This document shows positions 46,409 through 56,789 of a stretch of 64,000 bases of DNA, one piece after another. Numbering within the stretch: the first letter of the stretch is position 1; every line of letters begins with the position of its first letter. The notes beneath the pieces are model-generated. The model was not told the origin of the DNA. It saw only the letters and a list, made by a program, of their open reading frames with translations, and made no database searches. Location of the stretch: the NCBI RefSeq assembly GCF_900112475.1, contig NZ_FOLW01000003.1, forward strand, positions 278,078 to 342,077. Direction: 5' to 3'. The translations under genes were made by a program, and so were the position numbers. This DNA is from Pragia fontium DSM 5563 = ATCC 49100 (lineage in GTDB: Bacteria > Pseudomonadota > Gammaproteobacteria > Enterobacterales > Enterobacteriaceae).

Positions 46409-47164
46409 ATGAAAGACCTGATAGCAGGGAAATGGCGAACGCTGTTGTTGGTTGTGTTAAGTGTTCTGGTGGTTTCCGGTTGTTCTGTACGTTCTATCTC
46501 TAATGCGGATAAGGGATCTAATGCGTTTTATCGCGGTGAGCTGAGCGATCAGGATGTGCTGGGGGCGATGCCGAAGCAGGACATTACGGATGCCGATATT
46601 AAAACCGCGCTGAATAATGCGCGCTATAGCTTCAGACTACCGAAAGACTCTTCTATTTTGCTGATTCAGTCAGGGGCAATGACGCCAGATGCTGAAATGC
46701 AAAAAGCCCTTAAACAGTATTACTCTGTTGCCGTTTTTTCTGGTATCCCACCTAATGATTCTCGCTATTACGGTTACCGTGGTGAAGCTGCACCAGAAAA
46801 GAATACCGATTATCCCAAACTGTTACGCCTGACGGCGGCCAATGGCGGACAGGACAAGATTCTGGTCTATTGGGGGCAGTTGGAAAGCGGCTCCGAGAAT
46901 GAAGCGACTAAAGTGGTTTCATGGGTACCGTTTATTGGCGGCGTATTGCCGGACGAAACTCAGCATATGCGCTTAGTTTTGCGTATGGCGTTAATTGACG
47001 TGCTGAGCGGACGTTGGGTGACCTTTACCCCGGAAGTATTTGAAAGCTCGTCAGTGAGCGGGCGCTATAATCGTGATTCGAAAGATACGAAACAAATCAT
47101 GGCGCTAAAAGTGCAGGCCTATGAAGCGGCGGCAAAAGAGCTGTTTGCGCGCTTTGGTGGCTAA
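46409..47164 (+). CDS. Putative outer-membrane or periplasmic lipoprotein, unknown function
   Basis: This 251-residue protein has a lipoprotein signal: LLLVVLSVLVVSGC (lipobox VSGC, Cys25; next residue Ser favours outer-membrane sorting). The mature part (ADIKTALNNARYSFRLPKDSSILLIQSG, shown in parts; WGQLESG; VVSWVPFIGGVLPDETQHMRLVLRMALIDVLSGRW) resembles conserved but unnamed lipoproteins of enterobacteria. It follows the ATPase gene by 69 bp on the same strand and may be co-transcribed. No function can be given. Confidence 0.75.
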   Translation: MKDLIAGKWRTLLLVVLSVLVVSGCSVRSISNADKGSNAFYRGELSDQDVLGAMPKQDITDADIKTALNNARYSFRLPKDSSILLIQSGAMTPDAEMQKALKQYYSVAVFSGIPPNDSRYYGYRGEAAPEKNTDYPKLLRLTAANGGQDKILVYWGQLESGSENEATKVVSWVPFIGGVLPDETQHMRLVLRMALIDVLSGRWVTFTPEVFESSSVSGRYNRDSKDTKQIMALKVQAYEAAAKELFARFGG

Positions 47165-47254
47165 CGGTTTACATTGTTTTCATCTATCGTCATCCTCGCT
47201 TTTGCGGAGATGACGATATCAAGATTGTCGATATATCTTAGAAAATGTTTCTTT

Positions 47255-47323
47255 CCGTCATTCCGGTGAAAACCGGAATCCAGGTTTTAGTTTAATAACA
47301 ACGTTTGGCCTAAGGGATGACGG
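47255..47323. repeat. Third copy (short) of the MITE-like repeat
   Basis: CCGTCATTCCGGTGAAAACC at 47255-47274 and GGGATGACGG at 47314-47323 are inverted ends. Between them AACCGGAATCCAGGTTTTAG matches, in reverse, the right end of the 900-1055 copy, and TTTGGCCTAAGGG matches the CTTAAGCCAA box. The element sits between two convergent genes and is 69 bp long, so it may work as a hairpin. Confidence 0.6.
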
Positions 47324-47344
47324 CAGGAGTAGGTTGATGTCTCA

Positions 47345-47914
47345 TCACTCCGGATTCAACGCCCGCACCTCCGCCGTTGCCAATGGCACCAGCGTTCTGT
47401 GCTGATTAAGCGGCTGGTTTAAAAAATGGCTGAGTAGGATTTGCAGCGGGTCGCCATGGCCTACCAGCAGAATGTTTTGCTGGCAATATTGTTGTTCCAA
47501 CTGGCTGATTAACGCCATTTCCCGTTCGCAGACCGACGTTAATGATTCCACCTCTCCAAATTGATGCTCTGGCTGTTGCTCATCATATTGCCAAACCTGC
47601 GGGTAATACTCGTCATCTTGTAGTTCAAACTCACCAAAATGGCGTTCGCGCAGTGCCGGAGATGGTTGTAATGGGCGACTAAAATAGTCGGCTACCATGC
47701 CAGCGGTTTCACTGGTGCGTTTAAAGTCAGAGTGAAAAATCATATCAGGTATTGAAAAGGGCCAATTTACCAGCGTATGGGTGACCTGATTAATACCGAG
47801 TGGTGACAGACCGTAACGATGTTCGCCGTGTTGAATATCACTCACGATAATTTTTTGCTGATTAGCCAGACTGTGCCCATGTCGCAGGACATAATAGCGA
47901 TTGAGTAGAGACAT
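47345..47914 (-). CDS. Histidine phosphatase family protein (phosphoglycerate-mutase-like)
   Basis: This 189-residue cytosolic protein has the catalytic RHG motif (YYVLRHGHSLANQQ, 8-21), Arg in HSDFKRTSETAG, the acidic residue in RERHFGEFE and the second His in ILLVGHGDPLQIL. This is the full four-residue pocket of the superfamily. The substrate is unknown; the short length favours a small-molecule phosphatase. It is downstream of galR and on the same strand, separated by 32 bp. Confidence 0.85.
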   Translation of the reverse strand: MSLLNRYYVLRHGHSLANQQKIIVSDIQHGEHRYGLSPLGINQVTHTLVNWPFSIPDMIFHSDFKRTSETAGMVADYFSRPLQPSPALRERHFGEFELQDDEYYPQVWQYDEQQPEHQFGEVESLTSVCEREMALISQLEQQYCQQNILLVGHGDPLQILLSHFLNQPLNQHRTLVPLATAEVRALNPE

Positions 47915-47946
47915 CTTACGGCGGCTCCTGAATTAAACGGATAAGG

Positions 47947-48972
47947 TTAAATTGAATGGTGTGAATGCGTGGCCGGTAATTCGGCTACCGAATGCCTTTT
48001 CACCAAGGTTGGATGAAATAAATGGGTGACGTCTGGTAATGGCTTACCCTGAGATAGCGCCAGTGCCAATTCAGCCGCCTGATGAGCCATCGATATTATT
48101 GGATAGCGTAAGGTGGTTAAGCTGGGGCGTAGATAGCGGGCAATCAATACATCATCAAAGCCAATCAGCGACATCTGTTGAGGAACCTGAATGTTGTTAT
48201 CGCTAAGTACTGATAAGGCTCCAGCGGCCATGGTGTCGTTGTAACAGACCACCGCCGTCATTTGCTGGTTCCTTTCCAGTAGTTCAATCAGCGCTTTTTC
48301 ACCGCCGGCTTCATCCGGTGAGGCAGAAGCAATGCACCTGTTATTGATTGGAATTTGTTGTTCGGTTAAGGCATCGAGATAGCCCTGTAGCCGATCTTTA
48401 GCATCGGATATTTTATGATTTGAACCGATTAGGCCAATATGACGATGGCCTTGCTGAATTAAGTATTGGGTGGCCAGATGAGAACCATATCGATCGTCGA
48501 GTGCAACACAGCGCTGTTCTAAACCGGGGATGCTGCGGTTAATCAACACCATGCCGGGAATCTGCATCATTAATCCGCGCAGTTCATCATCGCTTAAGGC
48601 TTTAGCATGTACCACCAACGCCGAGCATTGGTGGCGAATGAGCTGCTCAATGGCTTGACGTTCCCTGTGTTGGTCGTGATATCCGTTGCCAATCAATAAA
48701 AAGCTGCCGTTGGCATACGCAATTTGTTCGGTGGCTTTGACCATCGCACCAAAGAACGGATCGGATACATCAGCAACAATCAGACCAAGGCAACCGGTGG
48801 TCTGACGAGCTAATGCTCTGGCATTGGCGTTAGGGTGATATTGCAGCGTTTCCATGGCGCTAAGTACCGTTTGTCGTGTAGCACCTTTAGCCTTGGGAGA
48901 GTTATTCATGACTCGGGAGACGGTTGCCACCGAAACACCAGCCAGCTTTGCGACATCTTTAATTGTGGCCAT
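47947..48972 (-). CDS. galR: GalR, galactose regulon repressor (LacI family)
   Basis: The 341-residue LacI-family protein begins MATIKDVAKLAGVSVATVSR with a hinge NPNANARALARQTT-like, and the core matches E. coli GalR (LIVADVSDPFFGAMVKATEQ, FLLIGNGYH, ERQAIEQLIRHQCSALVVHA, SLIGFDDVLIARY). It represses galactose transport and metabolism genes; galactose is the inducer. The neighbour order galR - omr - aas - lplT is as in E. coli, which supports the call. A half-conserved GalR-like operator precedes it. Confidence 0.93.
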   Translation of the reverse strand: MATIKDVAKLAGVSVATVSRVMNNSPKAKGATRQTVLSAMETLQYHPNANARALARQTTGCLGLIVADVSDPFFGAMVKATEQIAYANGSFLLIGNGYHDQHRERQAIEQLIRHQCSALVVHAKALSDDELRGLMMQIPGMVLINRSIPGLEQRCVALDDRYGSHLATQYLIQQGHRHIGLIGSNHKISDAKDRLQGYLDALTEQQIPINNRCIASASPDEAGGEKALIELLERNQQMTAVVCYNDTMAAGALSVLSDNNIQVPQQMSLIGFDDVLIARYLRPSLTTLRYPIISMAHQAAELALALSQGKPLPDVTHLFHPTLVKRHSVAELPATHSHHSI

Positions 48973-48994
48973 GTTTAACTTTCACTCCCAGAAA

Positions 48995-49008
48995 AGAAAA
49001 CGTTTACA
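48995..49008. promoter_or_regulatory. Putative GalR-like operator (autoregulation)
   Basis: On the minus strand TGTAAACGTTTTCT matches the left half of the GalR/GalS operator (TGTAANCGNTTACA) fully and the right half partly. It lies 23 bp upstream of the galR start. Confidence 0.4.
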
Positions 49009-49159
49009 TCGTTGAGTCTCACGGAATTAAAGGATATTGGCAATCAGCGTGATGAAAAAATGAGATGAAATGCAATAATTACATGCTTAGTTACACTTTA
49101 TCGCGCTATGTAGCTTTTTGGTACTGGCTGGAAGGTGGGGTATGGACTAGATTTTAGAT

Positions 49160-49250
49160 CCCAGAGGTATTTATTGGTGAATATCCGGCGGCAACGTCGG
49201 AACCATTTACTGGATTACACCGACCTACGCGGATGCGTAGGTTTTTTTTT
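49160..49250 (+). ncRNA. Omr small RNA (OmrA/OmrB family)
   Basis: The 5' end CCCAGAGGTATTTATTGGTG (49160-49179) is almost the same as the conserved seed of OmrA/OmrB, and the 3' hairpin ACCTACGC-GGAT-GCGTAGGT followed by eight or more T residues is the same as their terminator apart from a compensated pair. It is about 90 nt long and lies between galR and aas, where E. coli carries omrA and omrB in tandem; only one copy is visible. OmrA/B are OmpR-activated, Hfq-dependent repressors of TonB receptors, ompT, csgD and ompR. Confidence 0.88.
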
Positions 49251-49379
49251 GCTAATTTTTGATATTGCTGGTTTTTTATCCGGTTGGCTAATGAATGATG
49301 AACCGAGATAGAAATGGCTTGTCTTAACCCGTAAATGGATGTATCAACGCATAAAAGCGTTATCATAGGGAGCTAGTTG

Positions 49380-51536
49380 ATGGTTTATCAAGTTTTGCGT
49401 TTTATTTGTCGCCTCTGTTTCCGTGTTCGTGTCTCAGGCGATCTCTCCAGTTTCCATCATGAGCGTTTGATGATAACGCCAAACCACCTTTCTTTTATCG
49501 ATGGCATTCTGCTCGGCCTATTTTTGCCGATTAAACCGGTTTTCGCCGTTTACACTAATGTGACGGATCGCTGGTTTATGCGGATAATTAAACCCTATAT
49601 CGATTTTGTGCCGCTTGATCCGAGTAATCCCATGGCGATTAAAACCTTGGTACGGCAAATTGAGCACGGTCGCCCCATCGTGATCTTTCCGGAAGGTCGT
49701 ATTACCGTCACCGGTTCTTTAATGAAAATATATGACGGTGCGGCATTTGTGGCGGCGAGATCCCAAGCAACGGTGATCCCCATTTGGCTGGAAGGGGCTG
49801 AACTGAGTTTTCTTGGCCGTCTGAAAGGTGTTTTCAAACGTCGCTTATTCCCCCAAATAACCATTCATATTTTACCCGCCACCAAGATCCCAATGCCGGA
49901 AGCTAAACGTTCTGCTGAGCGTCGTAAACTGGCGGGTGAACGCTTACATCAGGTGATGATGGATGCCCGAATGTCGGTGCGTCCATCCATGACGTTATTT
50001 GAAGCGTTGCTACAGGCACATCGGCGTTACGGTATTGGTAAAACCTGTATTGCCGATATTTCGATGAAGAATGATTCATACCGTGCGCTGCTGAAAAAAT
50101 CCCTCGGCGTTAGCCGGATTATTGGTCGGCTGACCGAACAAGGGGAGCATGTTGGCCTGCTATTGCCTAATACCACGATTACCGCCGCCGCCATTTTCGG
50201 CTGTTCATTAAGCGGGCGGGTACCGGCGATGTTGAACTACACCGCAGGCGTAAATGGCCTGGAAAGCGCGCTGAAAGCGGCACAGGTCAAAACGATTATT
50301 ACTTCTCGTCAGTTTTTGGAGAAGGGAAAGCTGATGTACCTGGCTGAACAGGTGACTGGCGCTAAATGGTATTTTCTTGAAGACCTGAAAGATACCGTTA
50401 CCAGAGAAGATAAGCTGTGGATTATTAAGCATCTGTTTGTCCCTCGTCAGGCGATGGTGAAGCAAAGCCCGGATGATGCCGCAGTGATTCTGTTTACCTC
50501 TGGCTCCGAAGGTAATCCAAAAGGGGTGGTTCATTCGCATAACAGTTTGCTGGCTAACGTGGAACAGATTCGTACCGTGGCGGATTTTACCCCTCAGGAT
50601 AAGTTTATGTCGGCCTTACCGTTGTTCCATGCGTTTGGCCTGACTGCAGGGTTACTGACGCCGCTGATCACCGGTAGTCGGATCTTTCTCTATCCCAGCC
50701 CATTGCACTACCGTGTGGTGCCAGAACTGGTTTATGACCAAAACTGTAATGTGATGTTTGGTACCCCAACTTTCCTCAATAATTATGCTCGTTTTGCCCA
50801 TGCCTACGACTTTGCTCGTTTGCGTTATGTGGTGGCGGGAGCAGAGAAATTATCAACCGCTACGCGTGAATTATGGCAAGAGAAGTTTGGCATTCGTATT
50901 TTGGAAGGCTATGGCGTAACGGAGTGCGCACCGGTTATTGCGATTAACGTTCCGATGGCGGCGAAATCTCATACCGTGGGTCGTTTATTGCCGGGCATGC
51001 ATTCTCGTCTGATTTCCGTACCGGGAATTGAGGATGGCGGACGTTTGCAGGTGCAAGGCCCTAACGTGATGAAGGGCTATTTACGGGTTGAGAATCCGGG
51101 CGTGTTGGAAGTGCCCGAAGCAGAGAATCAGCAAGGTGTGATGGAGCGTGGTTGGTACGATACCGGCGATATCGTCTCTTTTGATGCTGAAGGGTTTTGC
51201 ACCATTAAAGGACGAGTTAAACGCTTTGCTAAAATCGCCGGTGAGATGGTTTCGCTGGAGAGCGTGGAAGCGATTGCCAAAAAAGTGGCACCGGAGGCTG
51301 AGCATGCCGCAACGGTGCGCAGCGATTTGGCTAAAGGTGAGTCGCTGGTGTTGTTCACGACGGTTGATGGATTAGCGCGGGATGCTTTGTCCCGTGCAGC
51401 TCAAGAGCTAGGCTTACCGGGTCTGGCCGTTCCTCGTGATATTCGGGTGGTTAAATCTTTGCCGCTCTTAGGTAGCGGTAAACCGGATTTTGTTACCCTA
51501 CGTAAAATGGCCGAAGCGCCTGCGGAGCACGTATGA
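49380..51536 (+). CDS. aas: Aas, 2-acylglycerophosphoethanolamine acyltransferase / acyl-ACP synthetase
   Basis: This bifunctional inner-membrane enzyme re-acylates lysophosphatidylethanolamine brought in by LplT. The N-terminal acyltransferase has [14 protein letters not shown] (HX4D) and [12 protein letters not shown]; the C-terminal AMP-forming ligase has [36 protein letters not shown] and the final [14 protein letters not shown]. From the ATG at 49380 the protein has 718 residues, as in E. coli; the TTG directly before is unlikely. It overlaps lplT by 4 bp (ATGA). Confidence 0.96.
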   Translation: MVYQVLRFICRLCFRVRVSGDLSSFHHERLMITPNHLSFIDGILLGLFLPIKPVFAVYTNVTDRWFMRIIKPYIDFVPLDPSNPMAIKTLVRQIEHGRPIVIFPEGRITVTGSLMKIYDGAAFVAARSQATVIPIWLEGAELSFLGRLKGVFKRRLFPQITIHILPATKIPMPEAKRSAERRKLAGERLHQVMMDARMSVRPSMTLFEALLQAHRRYGIGKTCIADISMKNDSYRALLKKSLGVSRIIGRLTEQGEHVGLLLPNTTITAAAIFGCSLSGRVPAMLNYTAGVNGLESALKAAQVKTIITSRQFLEKGKLMYLAEQVTGAKWYFLEDLKDTVTREDKLWIIKHLFVPRQAMVKQSPDDAAVILFTSGSEGNPKGVVHSHNSLLANVEQIRTVADFTPQDKFMSALPLFHAFGLTAGLLTPLITGSRIFLYPSPLHYRVVPELVYDQNCNVMFGTPTFLNNYARFAHAYDFARLRYVVAGAEKLSTATRELWQEKFGIRILEGYGVTECAPVIAINVPMAAKSHTVGRLLPGMHSRLISVPGIEDGGRLQVQGPNVMKGYLRVENPGVLEVPEAENQQGVMERGWYDTGDIVSFDAEGFCTIKGRVKRFAKIAGEMVSLESVEAIAKKVAPEAEHAATVRSDLAKGESLVLFTTVDGLARDALSRAAQELGLPGLAVPRDIRVVKSLPLLGSGKPDFVTLRKMAEAPAEHV

Positions 51537-52747
51537 CAACCATTGATGTTACGCCAAAACCGCTGTTGAGCCGCGGTATGGTGGCGGTCACCAGCGCACA
51601 GTTTCTTTCGGCATTTGGTGATAGTGCGCTGTTTTTTGCCACCCTCGGCGTACTGATTCAAAAAGCCTATCCGTTATGGGCACACTCCACATTGCAAATG
51701 TTATTTATTGTGGCTTATGTGGTGTTGGCTCCGTTTGTGGGACAAATTGCCGACAGTTTTTCCAAAGGTCGGGTGATGATGTTTGCCAATGCCATCAAGC
51801 TGCTCGGTGCGGCGATCATTATCGGCGGTCTGGATCCTTTCTTTGGATATACCTTAGTGGGCATTGGCGCGACGGCTTATTCCCCCGCCAAGTACGGTAT
51901 TTTGGGTGAGATAACCCATGGCGATCAATTAGTTAAAGCCAATGGGTTGATTGAGGCTTCAACGCTGGCGGCGATTCTGGTGGGGTCACTGGTGGGTGGC
52001 TGGTTGGTTGATATCAGTCCTTATCTGGCATTAGGGGGGTGTTGTGCGGTGTATGCCGGCGCAGTGGTCGCTAACTGCTATATTCCCAAACTACAGGCGG
52101 CTCGCCCCGGTGTGCCTTGGAATTTGAAGCAGATGGTCGGGCGCTTTGCTCACTCTTGTGTCGTGCTGTGGCGCGATGAGGGTACCCGCATGTCCTTGGT
52201 GGGGACCAGCCTGTTTTGGGGCGCGGGGATCACGCTGCGCTTTCTGCTGATTATCTGGGTACCGGTGGCATTACATATTGAAGGCTTGCTAACGCCAACC
52301 ATGCTTAATGCCATGGTAGCCGTTGGTATTGTGATTGGTGCAGCGGCAGCGGCCAAATGGATTACGCTAAAAACTGTCAGTCGCTGTATTCCCGCAGGCA
52401 TTTTACTGGGAATTGGGGTGATTGTGTTTGTATTGCAGGGAAATCTGGCGTTTTCTTATGTGATTCTGATGGTGGTGGGGATATTCGGGGGTTTCTTTAT
52501 TGTCCCGCTGAATACGTTATTACAGGATCGCGGTAAGCAAACGGTCGGGGCAGGTAATGCGGTAGCCGTACAGAACTTTGGTGAAAATACCGCAATGCTG
52601 CTGATGCTTGGCCTGTATACATTGGCGGTTAAAGCGGGGATGCCACCTGTGGTGCTGGGCTGTGTCTTTGGTGGATTATTGGCTGTCTCAATCAGCAGTC
52701 TATGGATTGTTCAGTTGATAAGATCCAAAAATAATCAATCAGTATGA
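51533..52747 (+). CDS. lplT: LplT, lysophospholipid transporter (MFS)
   Basis: This 404-residue, 12-helix major facilitator flips lysophospholipids inward for Aas. The segments [51 protein letters not shown] and [20 protein letters not shown] follow E. coli LplT (YgeD). The gene overlaps aas by 4 bp, so the two partners are co-translated. A hairpin without a T run follows. Confidence 0.95.
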   Translation: MTTIDVTPKPLLSRGMVAVTSAQFLSAFGDSALFFATLGVLIQKAYPLWAHSTLQMLFIVAYVVLAPFVGQIADSFSKGRVMMFANAIKLLGAAIIIGGLDPFFGYTLVGIGATAYSPAKYGILGEITHGDQLVKANGLIEASTLAAILVGSLVGGWLVDISPYLALGGCCAVYAGAVVANCYIPKLQAARPGVPWNLKQMVGRFAHSCVVLWRDEGTRMSLVGTSLFWGAGITLRFLLIIWVPVALHIEGLLTPTMLNAMVAVGIVIGAAAAAKWITLKTVSRCIPAGILLGIGVIVFVLQGNLAFSYVILMVVGIFGGFFIVPLNTLLQDRGKQTVGAGNAVAVQNFGENTAMLLMLGLYTLAVKAGMPPVVLGCVFGGLLAVSISSLWIVQLIRSKNNQSV

Positions 52748-52756
52748 TCATGATAG

Positions 52757-52778
52757 AGAAGAGCCGAAAGGCTCTTCT
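52757..52778. terminator. Hairpin after lplT
   Basis: AGAAGAGCC and GGCTCTTCT form a 9 bp stem with a GAAA tetraloop 10 bp past lplT. There is no T run, so it is more likely an mRNA end-protector or weak terminator. Confidence 0.5.
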
Positions 52779-52855
52779 GACTATTCACCATGAGGTTTTT
52801 GGCTGTGCTCAATGTTGGCGACGAGCGGAATAGCTTTATTGATCACTGTCATTAG

Positions 52856-53542
52856 CTATATTTGAAAGTGCTTAGCTAATAAGGCTCCGGTAAATGCTTT
52901 TTTCAAATAGAACCCGCGTGGCAGAGTGGTAATCGGTTGACCGAATTCTCCTACGGCTTCAGTTAATGCGCGACTATTTGCGGCTTTTGGGCGAATTTGT
53001 AAGACTTCACCATGTCGGGCGGTTATCGATTCCACTTTACCTAATACAATTAAATCCATCAGTTCTTCCCAATCATGTCTGAGCTGTTGCTCTTCATGAC
53101 TATCGGGACTCCATAATAGCGCGGTACCGATACGACGTTGAGCCAAAGGTTTACTTCTTTCTCCCTCCACTGGTACCCACAGCACGCGACGCAGCTTTTT
53201 ACGCAGGTGGCTGTTCTCCCAGGTAACACCCACATTACCGGTGAGTGGGGCTACACAGACAAAGGTTGTCTCCAGCGGTTTCCCTTGTGCATTAACCGGA
53301 ATGGTTTTTAATTCTACCCCGAGATGGGGGAAGTCTTGTTCTGGTTTACTACCGGCACTGGCACCGAGATAACGCTCCAACAGCATACCTACCCAGCCTT
53401 TATCCCGTTTTAGATCGTTTGGGATGGGCATAGCGGCAGCATCAGCCAATTCTTTCATGGTATAGCCAGCCAGTGCCAGAGCGCGTTGATAAAGCTCTTG
53501 CTCGCTGTTTGGAATGTTAAGAGGTAGTGGCTGGTTATACAT
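52856..53542 (-). CDS. mutH: MutH, methyl-directed mismatch repair endonuclease
   Basis: MutH nicks the unmethylated strand at hemimethylated GATC sites. Starting at the ATG at 53542 (MYNQPLPL) the active-site residues fall at Asp70, Glu77 and Lys79 ([13 protein letters not shown]), the same numbers as in E. coli, which supports this start over the ATG at 53554. The total is 228 residues. Other segments ([67 protein letters not shown]) match throughout. Its presence implies Dam methylation and MutSL in this organism. Confidence 0.96.
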   Translation of the reverse strand: MYNQPLPLNIPNSEQELYQRALALAGYTMKELADAAAMPIPNDLKRDKGWVGMLLERYLGASAGSKPEQDFPHLGVELKTIPVNAQGKPLETTFVCVAPLTGNVGVTWENSHLRKKLRRVLWVPVEGERSKPLAQRRIGTALLWSPDSHEEQQLRHDWEELMDLIVLGKVESITARHGEVLQIRPKAANSRALTEAVGEFGQPITTLPRGFYLKKAFTGALLAKHFQI

Positions 53543-53734
53543 GATGGGATCCATTATTAACTGTTCTAAATTTAGACAATATTATTCGACCTACTTATCA
53601 GTAGGAAGAAAGATGAGGATAAGTTATTTAATATCATGATTTAACACGTTATTTACTTATTTTATTCATTGCCGTTCACCGCGGTATAGATCTTTATATA
53701 CGATAAGCCACCGACAGTGAACAGGATCTTACAC

Positions 53735-54070
53735 TAGGTTATCCACAGATTTCTTGGATAACTTAAAAAATAGCGATCACTGGTTCAATTTACAGCCTTG
53801 ACGAAACCCTTTTTTTGCGCTCTGGTCAACGATCTGGTCAACTTTTTATCATTGCCTGTGGATAAAATCAACGGTGAACACTTTTTGTTCACGAAGGATC
53901 CATAAAGAGATCCAACTCACATAAAAAGTGACGAGTTATTCAAGTGTTTTTATTTAATATATTGATTATAATGAATTAATATTGATTTTTGAATCAGGCG
54001 GAAATAAAAGTTATTTAGGGTTCTACCCATATTGTTATCGGGTTCTTCACATGGATATCCACAGTTAAAG
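53735..54070. promoter_or_regulatory. DARS2-like DnaA-reactivating region between mutH and rppH
   Basis: The 697 bp gap between mutH and rppH has no gene. It contains a perfect DnaA box TTATCCACA (53739-53747), a facing near-box TTGGATAA (53754-53761), a second perfect box on the minus strand TGTGGATAA (53867-53875), an imperfect one ATATCCACA near 54054-54062, and a perfect IHF site. E. coli DARS2, which turns ADP-DnaA back into ATP-DnaA, lies in this same mutH-rppH (ygdP) interval and uses DnaA boxes plus IHF and Fis sites. Confidence 0.82.
53955..53967 (-). promoter_or_regulatory. IHF-binding site in the DARS2-like region
   Basis: On the minus strand AATCAATATATTA matches the IHF consensus WATCAANNNNTTR at every fixed position. 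It lies 80 bp from the third DnaA box, inside a very AT-rich stretch. Confidence 0.65.
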
Positions 54071-54239
54071 TGCATAAGATCGTTATTGTGGTAAAAAAAT
54101 GTTTATAACTTTTGTTTTTAAGTCAAGTTATTCTCAGCGTAATTCTTATTGCAGAGAAGTGACGCGGAGGTTTACCGCTTGTAAGTTGTATGAAACAATC
54201 AGCCTATCTAAAAGATTTATGCTTACTTGAGGTAGTCCA

Positions 54240-54794
54240 GTGATCGATGATGATGGCTACCGCCCGAATGTTGGTATCGTAATTTGTAATAAGCAGGGGC
54301 AAGTGTTGTGGGCCAGACGTTTTGGTCAGCATTCATGGCAGTTTCCTCAAGGGGGGATCAACCCCGGAGAGACGCCAGAGCAAGCAATGTACCGTGAACT
54401 TTTCGAAGAAGTCGGATTGAGCCGGAAAGATGTGCGCATCCTTGGTTATACCAGAAACTGGTTACGATATAAGTTACCTAAACGTTTGGTGCGTTGGGAT
54501 ACCAAGCCCGTTTGTATTGGTCAAAAGCAAAAATGGTTTTTGTTACAACTGTTGAGCAGTGAAGCAGATATTAATATGCAGCGCAGCGGTACGCCGGAGT
54601 TTGATGGTTGGCGCTGGGTTAGCTACTGGTATCCGGTTCGTCAGGTTGTCTCTTTTAAACGCGATGTTTATCGACGCGTAATGAAAGAGTTTTCACCTAT
54701 CGTCATGCTTTTGCAGGAAGTGAAGTCACAGAAAGTCCATTCGCCTTATCGGCGTAAAAAGGGATGGTACTTGAGTGGCGAGAATGAAAAATAG
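54240..54794 (+). CDS. rppH: RppH, RNA pyrophosphohydrolase (Nudix)
   Basis: RppH removes pyrophosphate from the 5' end of mRNAs and so starts RNase E-dependent decay. The GTG at 54240 (GTG ATC GAT) is the start, after TTGAGGTAGTCCA; no nearby ATG fits [20 protein letters not shown]. The Nudix box [20 protein letters not shown] plus VGL (residues about 38-60) is complete. At 184 residues it has a slightly longer tail than E. coli (176). In E. coli ptsP follows; here a hairpin and lgt follow instead. Confidence 0.96.
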   Translation: MIDDDGYRPNVGIVICNKQGQVLWARRFGQHSWQFPQGGINPGETPEQAMYRELFEEVGLSRKDVRILGYTRNWLRYKLPKRLVRWDTKPVCIGQKQKWFLLQLLSSEADINMQRSGTPEFDGWRWVSYWYPVRQVVSFKRDVYRRVMKEFSPIVMLLQEVKSQKVHSPYRRKKGWYLSGENEK

Positions 54795-54804
54795 TCTAAA
54801 ATAT

Positions 54805-54828
54805 TAACCTCACTACGGTGAGGTTAAA
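54805..54828 (+). terminator. rppH terminator-like hairpin
   Basis: TTAACCTCAC and GTGAGGTTAA form a 10 bp stem with a TACG tetraloop 11 bp after rppH, followed by AATAATTTTA. It marks the end of the rppH transcript where ptsP would begin in E. coli. Confidence 0.65.
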
Positions 54829-55026
54829 TAATTTTAGCGATGTAGTAGGGAACTCGGCCGTTTGTCAACAGATGTCTGAAAAGGTAAAGGAGTGTGAATA
54901 CATCTACTTATGCCGATCAACGTTTGTATTGCTATGGTATGATTGCATCATTCGTGCTTCATCATTGCGTGAGCATTGAGCCAGTTTAATCCCCAATTCA
55001 ACATTTAAATCATATTATGGTGAGTG

Positions 55027-55902
55027 ATGAACTCTAGCTTTCTCGAATTTCCCAAATTTGATCCGGTTATCTTCTCTTTAGAACCCACATTGCCGTTATC
55101 ACTCCGCTGGTATGGCATGATGTACCTGATCGGCTTTATTTTTGCCCTGTGGTTGGCAAATTACCGCGCTAAGCAGCCGAATAGTGGCTGGACGAAAGAC
55201 GAAGTTGAAAGCCTGTTGTATACCGGTTTCCTCGGCGTGTTCATCGGTGGTCGTTTGGGCTACGTGCTGTTTTATGATTTCTCAAGTTTTCTGGCTAACC
55301 CGCTTTATCTGTTCAAGGTATGGGAAGGCGGGATGTCTTTCCACGGCGGTTTGTTAGGTGTTATTGCGGTAATGCTGTGGTTTGCCCGTCGAACTAAACG
55401 TACTTTTTTTCAGGTGTCGGACTTTATGGCACCGTTAATTCCGTTTGGACTTGGCGTTGGGCGTTTAGGTAACTTTATTAACGGTGAACTGTGGGGCCGG
55501 GTGACGGATTTCTCTTGGGCAATGCGCTTCCCAACATCCAGAGCTGCCGATCTACAGTTTGTGGAACAGAATCCTCAGTGGGCGCCGTATATGCAAGATG
55601 GCATGCTGCCTCGTCATATGTCCCAGCTATATGAGATGTGTCTGGAAGGAATCGTTTTATTCCTGATCTTAAACCTGTTTATCCGTAAGCCGCGCCCTGC
55701 TGGCAGCGTTTCTGGGTTATTCCTGATTGGTTATGGTTCATTCCGTTTCATTATTGAATTCTTCCGTCAGCCGGATGCTCAGCTGGGTCTATTTGGTTTA
55801 TTCAGTATGGGGCAACTGCTCTCTTTACCAATGATTATTATCGGTGTTTTAATGATGGTTTGGGCCTATCGTCGCCCGCAGACGTCAAAACAACAGGCAT
55901 AG
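55027..55902 (+). CDS. lgt: Lgt, phosphatidylglycerol--prolipoprotein diacylglyceryl transferase
   Basis: This seven-helix inner-membrane enzyme adds diacylglycerol to the lipobox Cys of prolipoproteins. Conserved motifs are [40 protein letters not shown] (catalytic-site His), the signature [16 protein letters not shown] and [15 protein letters not shown]. The ATG at 55027 gives 291 residues; a GTG at 55024 is in frame and cannot be ruled out. It is followed by thyA after 7 bp, as in E. coli. Confidence 0.96.
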   Translation: MNSSFLEFPKFDPVIFSLEPTLPLSLRWYGMMYLIGFIFALWLANYRAKQPNSGWTKDEVESLLYTGFLGVFIGGRLGYVLFYDFSSFLANPLYLFKVWEGGMSFHGGLLGVIAVMLWFARRTKRTFFQVSDFMAPLIPFGLGVGRLGNFINGELWGRVTDFSWAMRFPTSRAADLQFVEQNPQWAPYMQDGMLPRHMSQLYEMCLEGIVLFLILNLFIRKPRPAGSVSGLFLIGYGSFRFIIEFFRQPDAQLGLFGLFSMGQLLSLPMIIIGVLMMVWAYRRPQTSKQQA

Positions 55903-55909
55903 GATTACA

Positions 55910-56704
55910 ATGAAACAGTATCTGGAATTAATGCAAAAAATCCTCGATGAGGGAGCAAATAAATCTGACCGTACCGGTACCGGTACGCTGTCGATCTTTG
56001 GTCATCAGATGCGTTTCAATTTGCAGGAAGGTTTCCCGCTGGTCACCACGAAACGTTGCCATCTGCGCTCGATTATTCATGAATTGCTATGGTTTCTAAA
56101 GGGCGAAACCAATATTGCCTATCTGCATGAAAACAATGTCTCTATATGGGATGAGTGGGCAGATGATAATGGTGATTTAGGGCCAGTTTATGGTAAGCAA
56201 TGGCGCGCCTGGGGTGCCGCCGACGGTCGCCAGATCGATCAGATCACTAAAGTGGTTGAGCAACTGAAGCAGGATCCTGACTCTCGCCGCATTATCGTTT
56301 CTGCGTGGAACGTGGGTGAGCTGGATCAGATGGCACTGGCGCCTTGCCATGCATTTTTCCAGTTTTATGTGGCGGATGGAAAACTCTCATGTCAGCTGTA
56401 TCAGCGTTCGTGTGATGTGTTCCTTGGCCTGCCGTTTAATATTGCCAGCTATGCTTTACTGGTTCATATGATGGCTCAGCAGTGTAATCTGGAAGTGGGC
56501 GATTTCGTCTGGACCGGTGGCGATACGCATTTGTATATGAACCATATGGAACAGACCGCTTTACAGCTTAGTCGCGAACCGCGCGCTTTACCTAAGTTGA
56601 TTATCAAGCGTAAGCCTGAGTCAATTTTTGACTACCAGTTTGATGATTTTGATATTGAAGGTTATGACCCTCACCCGGGCATTAAAGCCCCGGTTGCTAT
56701 TTAA
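55910..56704 (+). CDS. thyA: Thymidylate synthase
   Basis: ThyA makes dTMP from dUMP with 5,10-methylenetetrahydrofolate. The 264-residue length is the same as in E. coli. The nucleophile Cys146 is in [14 protein letters not shown], with Arg-rich dUMP-binding segments [14 protein letters not shown] and [20 protein letters not shown], and the C-terminal [10 protein letters not shown] ends as expected. AGGATTACA precedes the ATG. It is co-transcribed with lgt and closed by a strong terminator. Confidence 0.98.
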   Translation: MKQYLELMQKILDEGANKSDRTGTGTLSIFGHQMRFNLQEGFPLVTTKRCHLRSIIHELLWFLKGETNIAYLHENNVSIWDEWADDNGDLGPVYGKQWRAWGAADGRQIDQITKVVEQLKQDPDSRRIIVSAWNVGELDQMALAPCHAFFQFYVADGKLSCQLYQRSCDVFLGLPFNIASYALLVHMMAQQCNLEVGDFVWTGGDTHLYMNHMEQTALQLSREPRALPKLIIKRKPESIFDYQFDDFDIEGYDPHPGIKAPVAI

Positions 56705-56730
56705 TCTTCAACCGCTTCAATCAACAATTC

Positions 56731-56767
56731 AATCCCCGATTTGACTAAGTCAGTCGGGGATTTTTTT
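56731..56767 (+). terminator. thyA terminator
   Basis: AATCCCCGA with TCGGGGATT, plus inner TGAC/GTCA pairing, followed by TTTTTT; 27 bp past thyA. Confidence 0.92.
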
Positions 56768-56789
56768 AGCTTAAGTGTTAAGTGCTGAG

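Noticed and set aside
53735..54070. DnaA-box cluster as the chromosomal replication origin
   Set aside because: The gene neighbourhood is mutH-rppH, not mnmG/mioC or dnaA, and the arrangement fits DARS2 instead.
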